Notes: generated by a model from the sequence alone, not told the origin. Positions 18,651 through 27,714 are shown, counted from the first letter of the stretch. The stretch: 51,907 nt of DNA from Burkholderiaceae bacterium (GCA_947448625.1 CANFOT010000009.1:1-51907), one strand, 5' to 3'. Numbers and translations: made by a program.

Positions 18651-19337
18651 TTATTTAGATGCAGTAGCTCTTGGATCGGCAGAAGTTTCCATGGCAACTC
18701 TCACCACCTTCTTGGCCATTGCAACAAATGACTCCACTGACCCGCCACCAGTTCGGAAAGATTCACCCTGAATTGTTACCAAGCCCTCCCCAATCACTTC
18801 CTTGGTTTGGCTATCAGTGATCTTGCTCTCAACCAACATCGCCGGAGTTTTGGAGTTCACGCCACCAGCATAAGCCGCCGCATTCATTGCCAAGCCAATT
18901 GGCGTGAAATTCCATGGCTGCAAGCTATCAGCTGAGCTCTCCGCACCTGTAATGCCAACAGAAAAACGGGCTACGCCTGGGCCTGGCTGATTTACGATTT
19001 TGATATTACCGCGACTATTAACAGCATTCACCATGGAGTCTTGCAATGCTATCTGGGCTTGATTAATCACCTCAGGAGAAATCTCCTTCGTAGCATTCTG
19101 ATTCAGATAAATCGGATCCAAAATAACGGCCGTGTAGGAACCCGGATTAACTCCTGCTTTTCGATATCTCCAAATACGGGTATCCGCTTCAGAACTAGCC
19201 ATTGGAACAAGTACCGAATAATTAGGTAAGAATCCAGACTTAGGCATTGGCTGACTGGCCAATTTGGGAGTATTGCTACAAGCAGCCAATAAAGTTGCTA
19301 CAGAGATTGTTGCAACTAAAACGCCTAATTTATTCAT
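18651..19337 (-). CDS. DUF3313-type lipoprotein
   Basis: A 228-residue lipoprotein. The lipobox LLAAC places the lipidated cysteine at residue 20. The body (PNYSVLVPM, ADTRIWRYRKAGV, YTAVILDPIYL) resembles the DUF3313 family of uncharacterised cell-envelope lipoproteins. It is the first gene of a pair with the EF-hand protein. No function can be given. Confidence 0.8.
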   Translation of the reverse strand: MNKLGVLVATISVATLLAACSNTPKLASQPMPKSGFLPNYSVLVPMASSEADTRIWRYRKAGVNPGSYTAVILDPIYLNQNATKEISPEVINQAQIALQDSMVNAVNSRGNIKIVNQPGPGVARFSVGITGAESSADSLQPWNFTPIGLAMNAAAYAGGVNSKTPAMLVESKITDSQTKEVIGEGLVTIQGESFRTGGGSVESFVAMAKKVVRVAMETSADPRATASK

Positions 19338-19430
19338 TTTTCAAGTCCAGTGAGTGTTTATCTTGGCATTAGCCCTTAGGCTAGCACTCATAGATCATAC
19401 GCCTCATTTCAGACTAAATTGAATGACGAG

Positions 19431-19766
19431 TTATGGAGATGGGCAAGGCATCAAACTGCCAGATTTTTGGTGTAGTTGTGGCTTGCACTCTACTGGGGCA
19501 CCAACCGCTTTTGTTGTTACTACCCCATTGCCTTCGTTTACTTGAATCATCGAAGGCTGCGGTATTTTTGGCGTACTTACATTTAGGGCCGAAATAGATT
19601 TATAGAATTCCTTATCGGTGCCGGGACAAGGGAGCAATGCACCTGTTTTGGCATTCACAACGGGCTTACATTGGGGGTCGGCTTGAAGTCTGGCCTCGAG
19701 CTTGTCAGCAGTACATGCGCACAACAGATATGCGATGAAAAACAGTGTCGAGAAGCGAAAGAACAA
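19431..19766 (-). CDS. Small lipoprotein with a duplicated Cys motif
   Basis: A 111-residue secreted protein. The hydrophobic leader ends in LLCAC, a slightly atypical lipobox with C18 as the likely lipidated cysteine. The mature part carries two copies of one pattern: QCKPVVNAKTGALLPCP at about 32-48 and ECKPQLHQKSGSLMPCP near the C-terminus. I do not recognise the family. It starts with TTG, with AGG six bases upstream, 11 bp after gltL, so it is the last gene of the glutamate transporter operon or lies directly behind it. Confidence 0.65.
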   Translation of the reverse strand: MFFRFSTLFFIAYLLCACTADKLEARLQADPQCKPVVNAKTGALLPCPGTDKEFYKSISALNVSTPKIPQPSMIQVNEGNGVVTTKAVGAPVECKPQLHQKSGSLMPCPSP

Positions 19767-19777
19767 GGCGACCTATC

Positions 19778-20512
19778 TCAGTGATCTAGAATTTTAGAAA
19801 GAAATTCTTTGGCTCTCGGGGATCTTGCTTCAGGGTTAGCAAAGAACTCATCTTTACTGCAGTCCTCAATAATTTTCCCCTGGTCCATGAAAATCACGCG
19901 GTGACTTACCTTGCGGGCAAATCCCATCTCATGGGTAACGCAGCACATTGTCATGCCCTCATTAGCCAACTTCACCATGACATCTAGCACCTCACCAACC
20001 ATTTCAGGGTCAAGGGCCGAGGTTGGCTCATCAAATAACATCACAATCGGATCCATACTCAAGGCACGTGCAATTGCAACACGCTGTTGCTGCCCTCCTG
20101 ATAACTGGCCAGGGAACTTATCTTTTTGTGCCATCAAGCCAACACGCTCTAAATATTTCAGTCCATGTGTCTTAGCCTCATCAGGAGACCTTCCCAAAAC
20201 TTTCATTTGAGCCAAAGTGAGATTTTCCGTAACACTGAGATGGGGGAAAAGTTCAAAATGTTGAAATACCATTCCCACTCGCGAGCGGAGTTTAGGCAAA
20301 TTGGTTTTTGGGTCATGTAAAGCAATCCCATCAACCGTAATCTCACCCGCCTGAAAAGGCTCTAAGGCATTAATCGTTTTAATCAGGGTAGATTTACCGG
20401 AACCAGAAGGTCCACAAATGACCACCACCTCACCCTTTTGAATTGATGTGGAGCAATCAGTAAGAACCTGAAACGATCCGTACCACTTTGAGACATTTTG
20501 AAGTTCAATCAT
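19778..20512 (-). CDS. gltL: Glutamate/aspartate ABC transporter ATP-binding protein
   Basis: Polar amino acid ABC ATPase of 244 residues. Walker [10 protein letters not shown] is near residue 34, the Q-loop [11 protein letters not shown], the signature [15 protein letters not shown], and Walker [15 protein letters not shown]. It energises the GltJK permease at the inner membrane. Fourth gene in gltI-gltJ-gltK-gltL. Confidence 0.95.
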   Translation of the reverse strand: MIELQNVSKWYGSFQVLTDCSTSIQKGEVVVICGPSGSGKSTLIKTINALEPFQAGEITVDGIALHDPKTNLPKLRSRVGMVFQHFELFPHLSVTENLTLAQMKVLGRSPDEAKTHGLKYLERVGLMAQKDKFPGQLSGGQQQRVAIARALSMDPIVMLFDEPTSALDPEMVGEVLDVMVKLANEGMTMCCVTHEMGFARKVSHRVIFMDQGKIIEDCSKDEFFANPEARSPRAKEFLSKILDH

Positions 20513-20539
20513 GATCTAGGTAATCTATTCTGTAATGGT

Positions 20540-21217
20540 TCAACGAATAATAGCAACGCGAGCTTGAATCCTACGCACCACCTTGGAGAGGGAAAAGCAA
20601 ATCACAAAGTATGTAGCTGCAGCCAAGATATACGTTTCCATTGGACGACCATAATTTTTTCCAGCAATCTCAAAACCTTTTAGCAGGTCATAGGCGCCGA
20701 TGGCATAAACCAATGAGGTGTCTTGAAACAAGACAATCGTCTGAGTCATAAATACAGGAATCATATTTCTGAAGGCCTGGGGCAACACCACCAGTCGCAT
20801 ATTTTGACCATAAGTCATGCCCAAAGCCTCCCCTGCATAAGCCTGACCTTTGGGAACGGACTGGATGCCCGCGCGAACAATCTCGGAAAAAAAGGCAGCC
20901 TCAAAAGCAATAAAAGTAATTGTTGCTGACAGATCTGCGCCAATAGGCTTACCAATCAGCATTGGAATCAGTAAAAAGAACCAGAGAATCACCATCACCA
21001 ATGGAATCGAGCGCATGGTGTTCACATAAAAGATGGCTGGATACATTAATGCGGGACGACCAGACAGCCTCATTAAAGCAAGAAATGTCCCAAATAAAAT
21101 ACCACCCACTGTGGCCAATACAGTCAACTGAACACTAAATACCAAACCCTTAAGGATGTAGTTGGTAAATAAGCCCCAATTATAAAAACTCAGATCTAAG
21201 CTCAACATATCATTCAC
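20540..21217 (-). CDS. gltK: Glutamate/aspartate ABC transporter permease GltK
   Basis: Inner-membrane permease of 225 residues with about five helices. The EAA-type loop GQAYAGEALGMTYGQNMRLVVLPQA is the ATPase contact site of HisM-like permeases. It is 11 bp after gltJ and 27 bp before gltL. Family membership is clear; substrate assignment comes from the operon. Confidence 0.92.
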   Translation of the reverse strand: MNDMLSLDLSFYNWGLFTNYILKGLVFSVQLTVLATVGGILFGTFLALMRLSGRPALMYPAIFYVNTMRSIPLVMVILWFFLLIPMLIGKPIGADLSATITFIAFEAAFFSEIVRAGIQSVPKGQAYAGEALGMTYGQNMRLVVLPQAFRNMIPVFMTQTIVLFQDTSLVYAIGAYDLLKGFEIAGKNYGRPMETYILAAATYFVICFSLSKVVRRIQARVAIIR

Positions 21218-21228
21218 CTTAATAACAT

Positions 21229-22017
21229 CTAGTGAGCCAAGCTTGCATCATTCGATGCAATAAAACCTGGAATGCGGGTCCGCTTTTCAATTTGAGCCAT
21301 AACGCGATTGACTGCAAAGGCGGAGAGTGCATATAAGAAAGTGACCGCCAGGTAAATCTCTACACCTTTAGAGGTTTCTTCCTGCGCCTGCATTGCAAAT
21401 AGGGTCAACTCCGGTACGGATACTGCAAATGCTACCGAAGAGTTTTTGATGAGATTCATGCTCTCTGAGGTGAGAGGTGGAATCACAATCCGCAACGCCA
21501 TTGGCAAGATCACATAACGGTAACTTTGAATGGTGGTGAGTCCCAGAGCTGTTGCAGCAGCAGTTTGGCCACTAGGGAGCGCCTGAATACCGGCCCTTAC
21601 CTGCTCCGCAATTCGCGCAGAAGTAAAGAATCCCAGAGCAATACTCACCAACCAGTAGGAGGGCAAGGACTTTAAAGGCAATACAAATGAGGGGATAACG
21701 TGATAGCAAAGAAATACCTGAACCAAGATGGGGATGTTTCTAAATAACTCCACCCAGGAAGTTGAAATTCGGATTAACCATCGATTAAGACTATTGGTAT
21801 TGGGTAGCGTACGAAGAGTACCCATCACCGCCCCTAGAATTAAGGCAATTGTCAAACCGAGTCCCGCAACGGCAAGCGTCCAACCCCAAGCTTTCATCAA
21901 CCAATCGAGATAGCTTGGGTCGCTGTTTTGAGCTAAACCAAAAAGTGCGGAGAAGCAGTGATCTACCACTTCCCCGTCTAAGGTGTTCTTACAAAAAACA
22001 CCTAAATCTAAAGACAT
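21229..22017 (-). CDS. gltJ: Glutamate/aspartate ABC transporter permease GltJ
   Basis: Second permease subunit, 262 residues. The first hydrophobic helix lies near residue 50, after an N-terminal stretch (SALFGLAQNSDPSYLDWLMKAWGWTLA) typical of GltJ. The EAA loop is SGQTAAATALGLTTIQSYRYVILP. It pairs with GltK to form the membrane channel and is 32 bp downstream of gltI. Confidence 0.93.
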   Translation of the reverse strand: MSLDLGVFCKNTLDGEVVDHCFSALFGLAQNSDPSYLDWLMKAWGWTLAVAGLGLTIALILGAVMGTLRTLPNTNSLNRWLIRISTSWVELFRNIPILVQVFLCYHVIPSFVLPLKSLPSYWLVSIALGFFTSARIAEQVRAGIQALPSGQTAAATALGLTTIQSYRYVILPMALRIVIPPLTSESMNLIKNSSVAFAVSVPELTLFAMQAQEETSKGVEIYLAVTFLYALSAFAVNRVMAQIEKRTRIPGFIASNDASLAH

Positions 22018-22049
22018 ATAGTTGACTCGTAATAATTAGATTTGTTGGC

Positions 22050-22964
22050 TTACTTTTTTGCGTAATCTTCTGCAGGCTTGTCATTCAAGTTAGCCCATGC
22101 ATTTTTAGTGCCAGGAGATAGCTCAAGACCTACAACAATATTTTTCGGTGGAATTGGCTTCAAGAACCACTTATCCCATAACTTAGGCATATTGCCATTA
22201 GCGACAATCTTGGCAATTGCTGCATTCACGGCAGCCTTAAATTCAGGATCATTCTTTGGGACCATGATGGCGATAGGCTCAGTAGCAAGAACCTCTCCAA
22301 CAATCTTGTAGTCTTTTGGATTCTTAGAGTTAGCGATATTACCCGCCAAGATTGAGCCATCCATAACAAAAGCATCGGCGCGGCCCGACTCCAGCAACAG
22401 GAAACTATCAGCATGGTCCTTGCCAAATACTTCATCAAAATTAACGCCGTTGGCTTTTTCATGTTTGCGCAATAACTGCACTGATGTTGTACCAGTAGTA
22501 GTTGCCACTTTTTTGCCCGCCAATTGAGAAATCGAAGTGATTCCAGAATTTGCTTTCACAGCAATGCGCACTTCCTCAACGTAGAGGGTGTTAGCAAAAC
22601 CAACATCTTTAGCGCGTGCAGCGTTATTAGTTGTGGTGCCGCACTCGATATCTACCGTGCCATTTTGAACCAATGGAACACGATTTTGTGAGGTAACGGG
22701 CTGATAGTTAATTCGCAGAGTACTCAGACCAAGCTTGTCTTTAACATCGGCCAAAATCATGCGGCAAATCTCGACATGGTATCCATCAAAACGGCTGTCA
22801 CCTGTGGTGTATGACATTGGAATCGATGACTCTCGAACGCCCATTGTCACTGTACCGCTAGACTTAATCTTATCCAGCGTCTGGCTTGCACCATGGGCAT
22901 TTACGACGCCCAATAACAAGGTTGCGGCGATGAAACAGCTGGAGCTGAGTTTTTTGCTTTTCAC
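22050..22964 (-). CDS. gltI: Periplasmic glutamate/aspartate-binding protein
   Basis: Solute-binding protein of 304 residues with a signal peptide (LSSSCFIAATLLLGVVNAHG) and the SBP family 3 pattern GTVTMGVRESSIPMSYTTGDSRFDGYHVEIC. It also has VDIECGTTTNNAARAKDVGFAN, typical of GltI. GTG start at 22964 with AGGGGA upstream. First gene of the operon. The 137 bp before it are AT-rich and carry TATATATATA near 23010, probably the promoter region. Confidence 0.94.
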   Translation of the reverse strand: MKSKKLSSSCFIAATLLLGVVNAHGASQTLDKIKSSGTVTMGVRESSIPMSYTTGDSRFDGYHVEICRMILADVKDKLGLSTLRINYQPVTSQNRVPLVQNGTVDIECGTTTNNAARAKDVGFANTLYVEEVRIAVKANSGITSISQLAGKKVATTTGTTSVQLLRKHEKANGVNFDEVFGKDHADSFLLLESGRADAFVMDGSILAGNIANSKNPKDYKIVGEVLATEPIAIMVPKNDPEFKAAVNAAIAKIVANGNMPKLWDKWFLKPIPPKNIVVGLELSPGTKNAWANLNDKPAEDYAKK

Positions 22965-23101
22965 GAATATCCCCTATTGTTTATTTACATCAAAAATATA
23001 ATTACTAGTATATATATAGATAAACACTAAATAACAACGATAGCCCGAAATGCAGCCTCATTAATAGGCATTAGCTAGTAAATATTGATAACGGGGGAAA
23101 T

Positions 23102-23178
<77 letters not shown>

Positions 23179-23217
23179 TAAGTACTGGGACTGAAATACG
23201 TAAAACTAAAGAGATGG

Positions 23218-23294
23218 TGGTCGGAGTACAAGGATTCGAACCTTGGACCCCCTGCTCCCAAAGCAGGTGCGCTACCAGGCTGCGCTACACTCCG
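23218..23294 (-). tRNA. tRNA-Pro (TGG)
   Basis: Full cloverleaf on the minus strand. The acceptor CGGAGTG pairs with TACTCCG, discriminator A, CCA encoded. The anticodon stem CCTGC/GCAGG has loop TTTGGGA, anticodon TGG (Pro). First in a two-tRNA unit with tRNA-Arg. Confidence 0.96.
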
Positions 23295-23305
23295 ACGGAA
23301 TCGAT

Positions 23306-23335
23306 ATTCTACACCGATATGGTCTCAGAGGGCAA
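23306..23335 (-). promoter_or_regulatory. Sigma70-type promoter of tRNA-Pro/tRNA-Arg
   Basis: On the minus strand a -35 box TTGCCC (23335-23330) and a -10 box TAGAAT (23311-23306) are separated by 18 bp, ending 11 bp before the tRNA-Pro 5' end. Confidence 0.6.
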
Positions 23336-23354
23336 ATCCTGTAACATTCAGTGC

Positions 23355-23720
23355 ATGAGCGCCTCATTTTTAAGCAAATTTAGCAAGCAGATCAAAGGGA
23401 TTATTGCCCTCGCTTTTCTGCTTACTAGCTTATTGGGTACTCACTGGATTGGTTTTGCCCATGGCATTTCCCACTCCGGAATCAACCCACAAAACATTGA
23501 ACTGAGTTGCGTAGATCAAGTCCCAACAGTCGGACATGGTTCTGCCCACTGCCATCTCTTAGATGCACTCACCCTGGCTGGATTTATTGCTTCCGCCCCC
23601 TCCTCCTTTGCGGTGCAAATACCCTTTGGAGCTCTCAAGCCTGCTATCGACCAGTCTGCTCCCGCCTGTATTCAGGTGGCACTCTACCAATCAAGAGCGC
23701 CCCCTAGCTTCACTCTATAA
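23355..23720 (+). CDS. Small exported protein upstream of a TonB receptor (DUF2946-like)
   Basis: A 121-residue protein with a signal peptide (KGIIALAFLLTSLLGTHWIGFAHG). The mature part has several His and Cys residues (HGISHSG, VGHGSAHCHLLDALTLAG). The pattern recalls small DUF2946-like proteins found beside metal-related outer-membrane receptors; I am not certain of the family. The frame extends upstream into tRNA-Pro, so the start is set at ATG 23355, where the signal peptide begins (ATG 23319 is possible). The TonB receptor starts 90 bp downstream. Confidence 0.6.
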   Translation: MSASFLSKFSKQIKGIIALAFLLTSLLGTHWIGFAHGISHSGINPQNIELSCVDQVPTVGHGSAHCHLLDALTLAGFIASAPSSFAVQIPFGALKPAIDQSAPACIQVALYQSRAPPSFTL

Positions 23721-23810
23721 ATCCCTATTCCGCCAAGCTCGTGCCTGGCCTACCGATTTATTAAATGCCTCAATCCTACCGAGTGCATTTTTCAGAATGA
23801 AAGCTTCACT

Positions 23811-25916
23811 ATGCAGCATCCCCATTATTTTTCAAGCAAGCAAAAACTCAGTTTTATTTTGATTTCAGGACTAATGAGTTCAGCGACGATTGCCCAATCT
23901 CAAAACGCAAGCCTGGAAATCACTGCAACAGGATCACAAGAGGCTACTCAAAGTATTTTGACGCCAACAAAAGTACTTCAGGGTGACGAGCTACTCAATA
24001 AACTGGGTAGCACCCTAGGTGCCACCTTGGCAAATGAATTGGGTGTATCTGCCACTGGTTATAGCGCAGGGTCCTCCCGCCCAGTCATTCGAGGTTTAGA
24101 GGGTTCTCGAGTCCAGATTTTGCAAAATGGTTTATCTGTAGGTGATGTATCTAATATCTCGCAAGATCACGCTGTTGGTAACAATATGCAAAACGCCCAT
24201 CAAGTGGAAATTCTTCGCGGTGCAGCTGCCCTACTTTATGGTTCAGGTTCAAGTGGTGGGCTTGTTAATGTGGTTAATGATCGCATCCTAACCAATCTCC
24301 CTGATAGGCCAACAGGCGCTGTCAATACGAGTTACGAAACCGTGAACAATGGCAGGGCTGGAGCGGCAGAAGTTGATGGCGCCATTGGCTCTGTTGCGGT
24401 GCATGTGGATACTGCAATTAATAATGCTAATAATTACCGCATACCAGGAAACTCAACGCAGCCCCAAGGGGAGCCAGCCGGTGGATGGACAGTGCCCCCG
24501 GGCGGCAATGGTGGTGCCAATTACAATGGCAAGCTACCCAACTCTTTTAGCAATCAAAATAATTTAGGGTTTGGGGCCTCCCATATTGGGGAGTCAGGAT
24601 ACACGGGAGTTTCTGTAGAGCGCTTAAATAATAACTACGGCATCCCTACACCCGAAGGCGGGTCTATTAACCAATCGCAAAACCGCTACGACTTACAACA
24701 CCAAACACGCGATCCATTTTCGGGATTCTCATCCTTTAAATTGAGTGCAGCCAACTCCAACTACAACCATACAGAATTTAATAATGCGGGAGTAGCAGCA
24801 TCGCAATGGAAAAACATTGCTAATGAGGCTCGCCTTGAATTAGCTCACAATGCTATCGCCGGATGGAAAGGCACTTTCGGCGCCCAAGCTTCCGCAGCCT
24901 CGCTCAATGCTACTGAAGTGGGCACGGGTAGTTATGCGATTGTTCCGCCAACGAAAACCAACTCCAATGCCTTGTTTTGGATTGAGGAAGGGAAATGGAA
25001 TTCTCTGCAGGGAAGCCTAGGTCTTCGCTACAACAATGTTGCCCAGAATCCGAACTTAGGCACGACTTTAGATCCCCAACCCACTATTGATCCCGTCGGA
25101 ACTACCCCCAGCATTAATTTGCAGAATCGAAAATTCAATCTCATGTCCTATTCTGCAGGGGGTTTATGGAACTTCATGCAGGGCTATGGAACTGGGGTGG
25201 CATACACAGTTTCGCAGCGAGCACCGAGCGCCCAAGAGCTCTACTCTTATGGTGCACACGAATCTACTGCCACCTTTGATATTGGCAACCCCAATCTAAC
25301 AAAAGAGACTTCACACAATTTAGAGCTCAACATTCAAAAAACAAGTGGGCTCATTAGAAGCAAAGCAAGCATCTATGCCAATCACTTTAATAACTACATC
25401 TATGGCTACTACACAGGTAGCGTGATCAGTAATGGCGGGCAAGAAGGTAACGGATTTAATGTGGTGACTGCACAGCAAGCCGCAGCCACTATTAAAGGCA
25501 TTGAGGGTGAGTTGACTTACAACTGGAATCAAACTGGCTTAGGGGGTAGAGTCTTTGGTGACGCCTCACAAGGCACTTTTGACGCGGGAGGCAATCTCCC
25601 CCTGCAACCCGCACCCCGCCTAGGAGCGGAGTTGGCCCATCAAAGAAATGGCTGGCTTACCAATGCAACTTACATCTATAGCTATCAACAAAATCGATTG
25701 GCCAGCTGGGAACAAGGTCCTGCTCCGAGCTATAACCTACTTAATGCCGGCATCTCTTATACAGAGAGAGTGAAAGATGTGAACTGGACTGTGTATGCGA
25801 ACTTGAAGAATTTATTGAACGAGCAAATTCGGTACGCAACCACACCGATGGCAGTTAGACTCTATGCGCCGCAGCCTGGCAGAAGCTTGATGGTAGGCTT
25901 GCGGGGCACTTTCTAA
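23811..25916 (+). CDS. TonB-dependent outer-membrane receptor (ZnuD-like)
   Basis: Ligand-gated 22-strand barrel receptor of 701 residues. The signal peptide ends near residue 28. The plug domain covers about 45-165, with SSRPVIRGLEGSRVQILQNG and EILRGAAALLYGSGSSGGLVNVV. The barrel ends in LMVGLRGTF with the terminal Phe expected for BAM-assisted insertion. Overall layout and plug sequence resemble ZnuD-type zinc receptors, but the His-rich loop of ZnuD is not evident, and I found no Zur-like palindrome upstream, so the ligand is open. Confidence 0.88.
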   Translation: MQHPHYFSSKQKLSFILISGLMSSATIAQSQNASLEITATGSQEATQSILTPTKVLQGDELLNKLGSTLGATLANELGVSATGYSAGSSRPVIRGLEGSRVQILQNGLSVGDVSNISQDHAVGNNMQNAHQVEILRGAAALLYGSGSSGGLVNVVNDRILTNLPDRPTGAVNTSYETVNNGRAGAAEVDGAIGSVAVHVDTAINNANNYRIPGNSTQPQGEPAGGWTVPPGGNGGANYNGKLPNSFSNQNNLGFGASHIGESGYTGVSVERLNNNYGIPTPEGGSINQSQNRYDLQHQTRDPFSGFSSFKLSAANSNYNHTEFNNAGVAASQWKNIANEARLELAHNAIAGWKGTFGAQASAASLNATEVGTGSYAIVPPTKTNSNALFWIEEGKWNSLQGSLGLRYNNVAQNPNLGTTLDPQPTIDPVGTTPSINLQNRKFNLMSYSAGGLWNFMQGYGTGVAYTVSQRAPSAQELYSYGAHESTATFDIGNPNLTKETSHNLELNIQKTSGLIRSKASIYANHFNNYIYGYYTGSVISNGGQEGNGFNVVTAQQAAATIKGIEGELTYNWNQTGLGGRVFGDASQGTFDAGGNLPLQPAPRLGAELAHQRNGWLTNATYIYSYQQNRLASWEQGPAPSYNLLNAGISYTERVKDVNWTVYANLKNLLNEQIRYATTPMAVRLYAPQPGRSLMVGLRGTF

Positions 25917-26822
25917 TCAATAAACCTCTGGGACGTACATCTCAGGAGGCACTGGACCGCGCAAGTAATCGGGGTTATGAACGCGAGCTGGCAACGTGAT
26001 CACCGGATGGTCAATTTCCTTATACGGAATTTGATCAAGCAGGTGTGTAATGCAATTTAGACGTGCTTTCTTCTTATCATTAGCAGCAACTACCCACCAT
26101 GGCGCTTCCGGGATATGGGTTCGCTCCAGCATTGTTTCCTTTGCTTTGGTGTAGTCCTCCCATAAACGACGAGCCTCTAAATCCATTGGACTGAGTTTCC
26201 ATTGCTTAAGCGGATCATGAATGCGCATCATGAATCGGTTGTACTGCTCATCATCGGAGATAGAAAACCAGTACTTGATTAGGATAATTCCAGAGCTAAT
26301 CATCATGCGCTCAAGATCAGGCACTGTCCTTAGAAATTCTTCGTATTCATGATCAGTACAAAAGCCCATGACCTTCTCAACACCAGCGCGGTTATACCAA
26401 CTGCGGTCAAACAGGACTATTTCTCCGCCAGCAGGTAGCTGTGAGATGTATCTCTGGAAATACCATTGGGTCTTTTCACGCTCGTTAGGGGCAGGCAATG
26501 CGACAACCTTACATACGCGAGGATTAAGTCTCTGGGTAATACGTTTGATGGCACCACCCTTGCCGGCTGAATCACGCCCCTCAAATAAAACTGCTACTTT
26601 GAGCTTATTCTGCACAACCCAGTCTTGAAGTTTTACCAATTCACCCTGTAAGCGAAAAAGCTCCTTGAAATAGAGCTGGCGTGACATCTGAGATCCACCA
26701 TCCCCATCAGGGGACATGCGATCATCATCAAGCTCCATCTCAAGCTCTTCATCCATGCTATCTAAGATTTCTTCTTGAGCTCGCCTATACCACTCAGCCA
26801 TCTCGTGATGTTTTGATGTCAT
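25917..26822 (-). CDS. ppk2: Polyphosphate kinase 2 (class I type), probably PhoB-controlled
   Basis: Polyphosphate:nucleotide phosphotransferase of 301 residues. Walker A GRDSAGKGG is at 82-90, FDRSWYNR at 138-145 (with the Asp that the other copy lacks), and lid segment DPLKQWKLSPMD. An acidic N-terminal region (about 17-34, MDEELEMELDDD) precedes the core. The frame opens at 26918, but ATG 26822 has GAGGAAGAT directly upstream. A three-half-site Pho box lies in the 65 bp before it. Its stop codon directly abuts the stop of the convergent TonB receptor. Confidence 0.94.
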   Translation of the reverse strand: MTSKHHEMAEWYRRAQEEILDSMDEELEMELDDDRMSPDGDGGSQMSRQLYFKELFRLQGELVKLQDWVVQNKLKVAVLFEGRDSAGKGGAIKRITQRLNPRVCKVVALPAPNEREKTQWYFQRYISQLPAGGEIVLFDRSWYNRAGVEKVMGFCTDHEYEEFLRTVPDLERMMISSGIILIKYWFSISDDEQYNRFMMRIHDPLKQWKLSPMDLEARRLWEDYTKAKETMLERTHIPEAPWWVVAANDKKKARLNCITHLLDQIPYKEIDHPVITLPARVHNPDYLRGPVPPEMYVPEVY

Positions 26823-26851
26823 ATCTTCCTCTAAAACAATATTACCTTTGT

Positions 26852-26880
26852 ATCCCAGGGATATGACACTTTTATTACAT
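26852..26880 (-). promoter_or_regulatory. Predicted Pho box of ppk2
   Basis: On the minus strand three half-sites lie on an 11-bp period: ATGTAAT (26880-26874), GTGTCAT (26869-26863) and CTGGGAT (26858-26852), separated by AAAA and ATCC. The middle site matches the PhoB half-site CTGTCAT at six of seven positions. It lies 30-58 bp before the ppk2 start. Confidence 0.6.
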
Positions 26881-26887
26881 ATGCGAC

Positions 26888-27664
26888 TTAAAGGGCATTG
26901 GCGATGCATTCCTGGCAATAATTCGCTAATTGCTTGCGATCCATGATGGACACTTGGCCTTTAGGGGAAGCAGGTAGCACTGTAATTTGAGCCACCAAAT
27001 TGCGATTTGTGATGACATTGGACATGGACTCCAACAACCCCATATCGCCAATAAAGGCTGGGGATTCACTCTGAGTGCCAGTGGCTTTTGAGAGGTACTT
27101 AATGACGAGCGGGTAAACCGGTACTTTTGCGGCAATAGCGGATTCAAAAAGATTGGGCTTAAACGGTAGAACAGAATCGCCAGTAGTTGAAGTTCCCTCT
27201 GGGAAGATGCAGATGGATTCCGTATTTAGCACTTCCACCATCTGGCTGACCACTTGCCTTGCGTGACGCGCACTATCTCTACGGATAAATACAGTACCTA
27301 GTTGTTTGGCCATCCAGCCAAATACCGGCCAACCCTCTACCTCAGATTTCGCAACAAAGCGAATAGGTTCAAATGTATTAATCACATGGATATCCAACCA
27401 TGAAATATGGTTTGAGGCGATCAGATGCGGAGTATTTTCTAGTAAGTGGGCGCCCTGCACTACAAGCTCGATATGAAATATATTCAAGAGGCGCTTTGAC
27501 CACCTCTGAATTTTTCGATCCTTATTTCTGCGATCTAAAAATGGAAAAGCAAAAGAGAGCGTACAGACACCGCAAATCACATGAGCCCAGATTTGGATCC
27601 ACACCCATATACGCAAGAGCTTTGGCGTCTCTACTAAATCGAAGTTGGGTGAAAGTTGTTTCAT
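26888..27664 (-). CDS. olsA: 1-acyl-glycerol-3-phosphate / lyso-ornithine lipid acyltransferase (PlsC family, OlsA-like)
   Basis: Membrane-bound acyltransferase of 258 residues. The catalytic NHISWLD box (H86, D91) and the FPEGTS box (154-159) mark the PlsC family. An N-terminal helix (IWVWIQIWAHVICGVCTLSF) anchors it. PlsC-family OlsA adds the second acyl chain to lyso-ornithine lipid. That assignment rests on the divergent operon ending in olsB; a general phosphatidic acid synthase role is the alternative. The start is taken at ATG 27664, as the upstream codon is TTG and no ribosome site is clear. Confidence 0.8.
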   Translation of the reverse strand: MKQLSPNFDLVETPKLLRIWVWIQIWAHVICGVCTLSFAFPFLDRRNKDRKIQRWSKRLLNIFHIELVVQGAHLLENTPHLIASNHISWLDIHVINTFEPIRFVAKSEVEGWPVFGWMAKQLGTVFIRRDSARHARQVVSQMVEVLNTESICIFPEGTSTTGDSVLPFKPNLFESAIAAKVPVYPLVIKYLSKATGTQSESPAFIGDMGLLESMSNVITNRNLVAQITVLPASPKGQVSIMDRKQLANYCQECIANAL

Positions 27665-27685
27665 AAGCAAGCATGAATATAAATC

Positions 27686-27714
27686 ATGTCATCAAAATGC
27701 CGTAAATCTGTCAT
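27686..27714 (+). promoter_or_regulatory. Predicted Pho box of the plcP-agt-dgkA-olsB operon
   Basis: Three half-sites on an exact 11-bp period: ATGTCAT (27686-27692), ATGCCGT (27697-27703) and CTGTCAT (27708-27714), separated by CAAA and AAAT. The last matches the PhoB half-site exactly. It lies 35 bp before the plcP ATG and 21 bp from the divergent olsA start, so it could affect both. Confidence 0.7.

Noticed and set aside
22985..23040. TATATATA-rich stretch before gltI as a repeat or regulatory element
   Set aside because: It is ordinary AT-rich promoter DNA; no palindrome or repeated unit of note.
23214..23354. Upstream extension of the small exported protein frame
   Set aside because: It would read through tRNA-Pro antisense; the signal peptide begins at 23355.
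23295..23354. Zur-type operator before the TonB receptor operon
   Set aside because: No inverted repeat resembling a Zur site was found; the stretch is explained by the tRNA promoter on the other strand.
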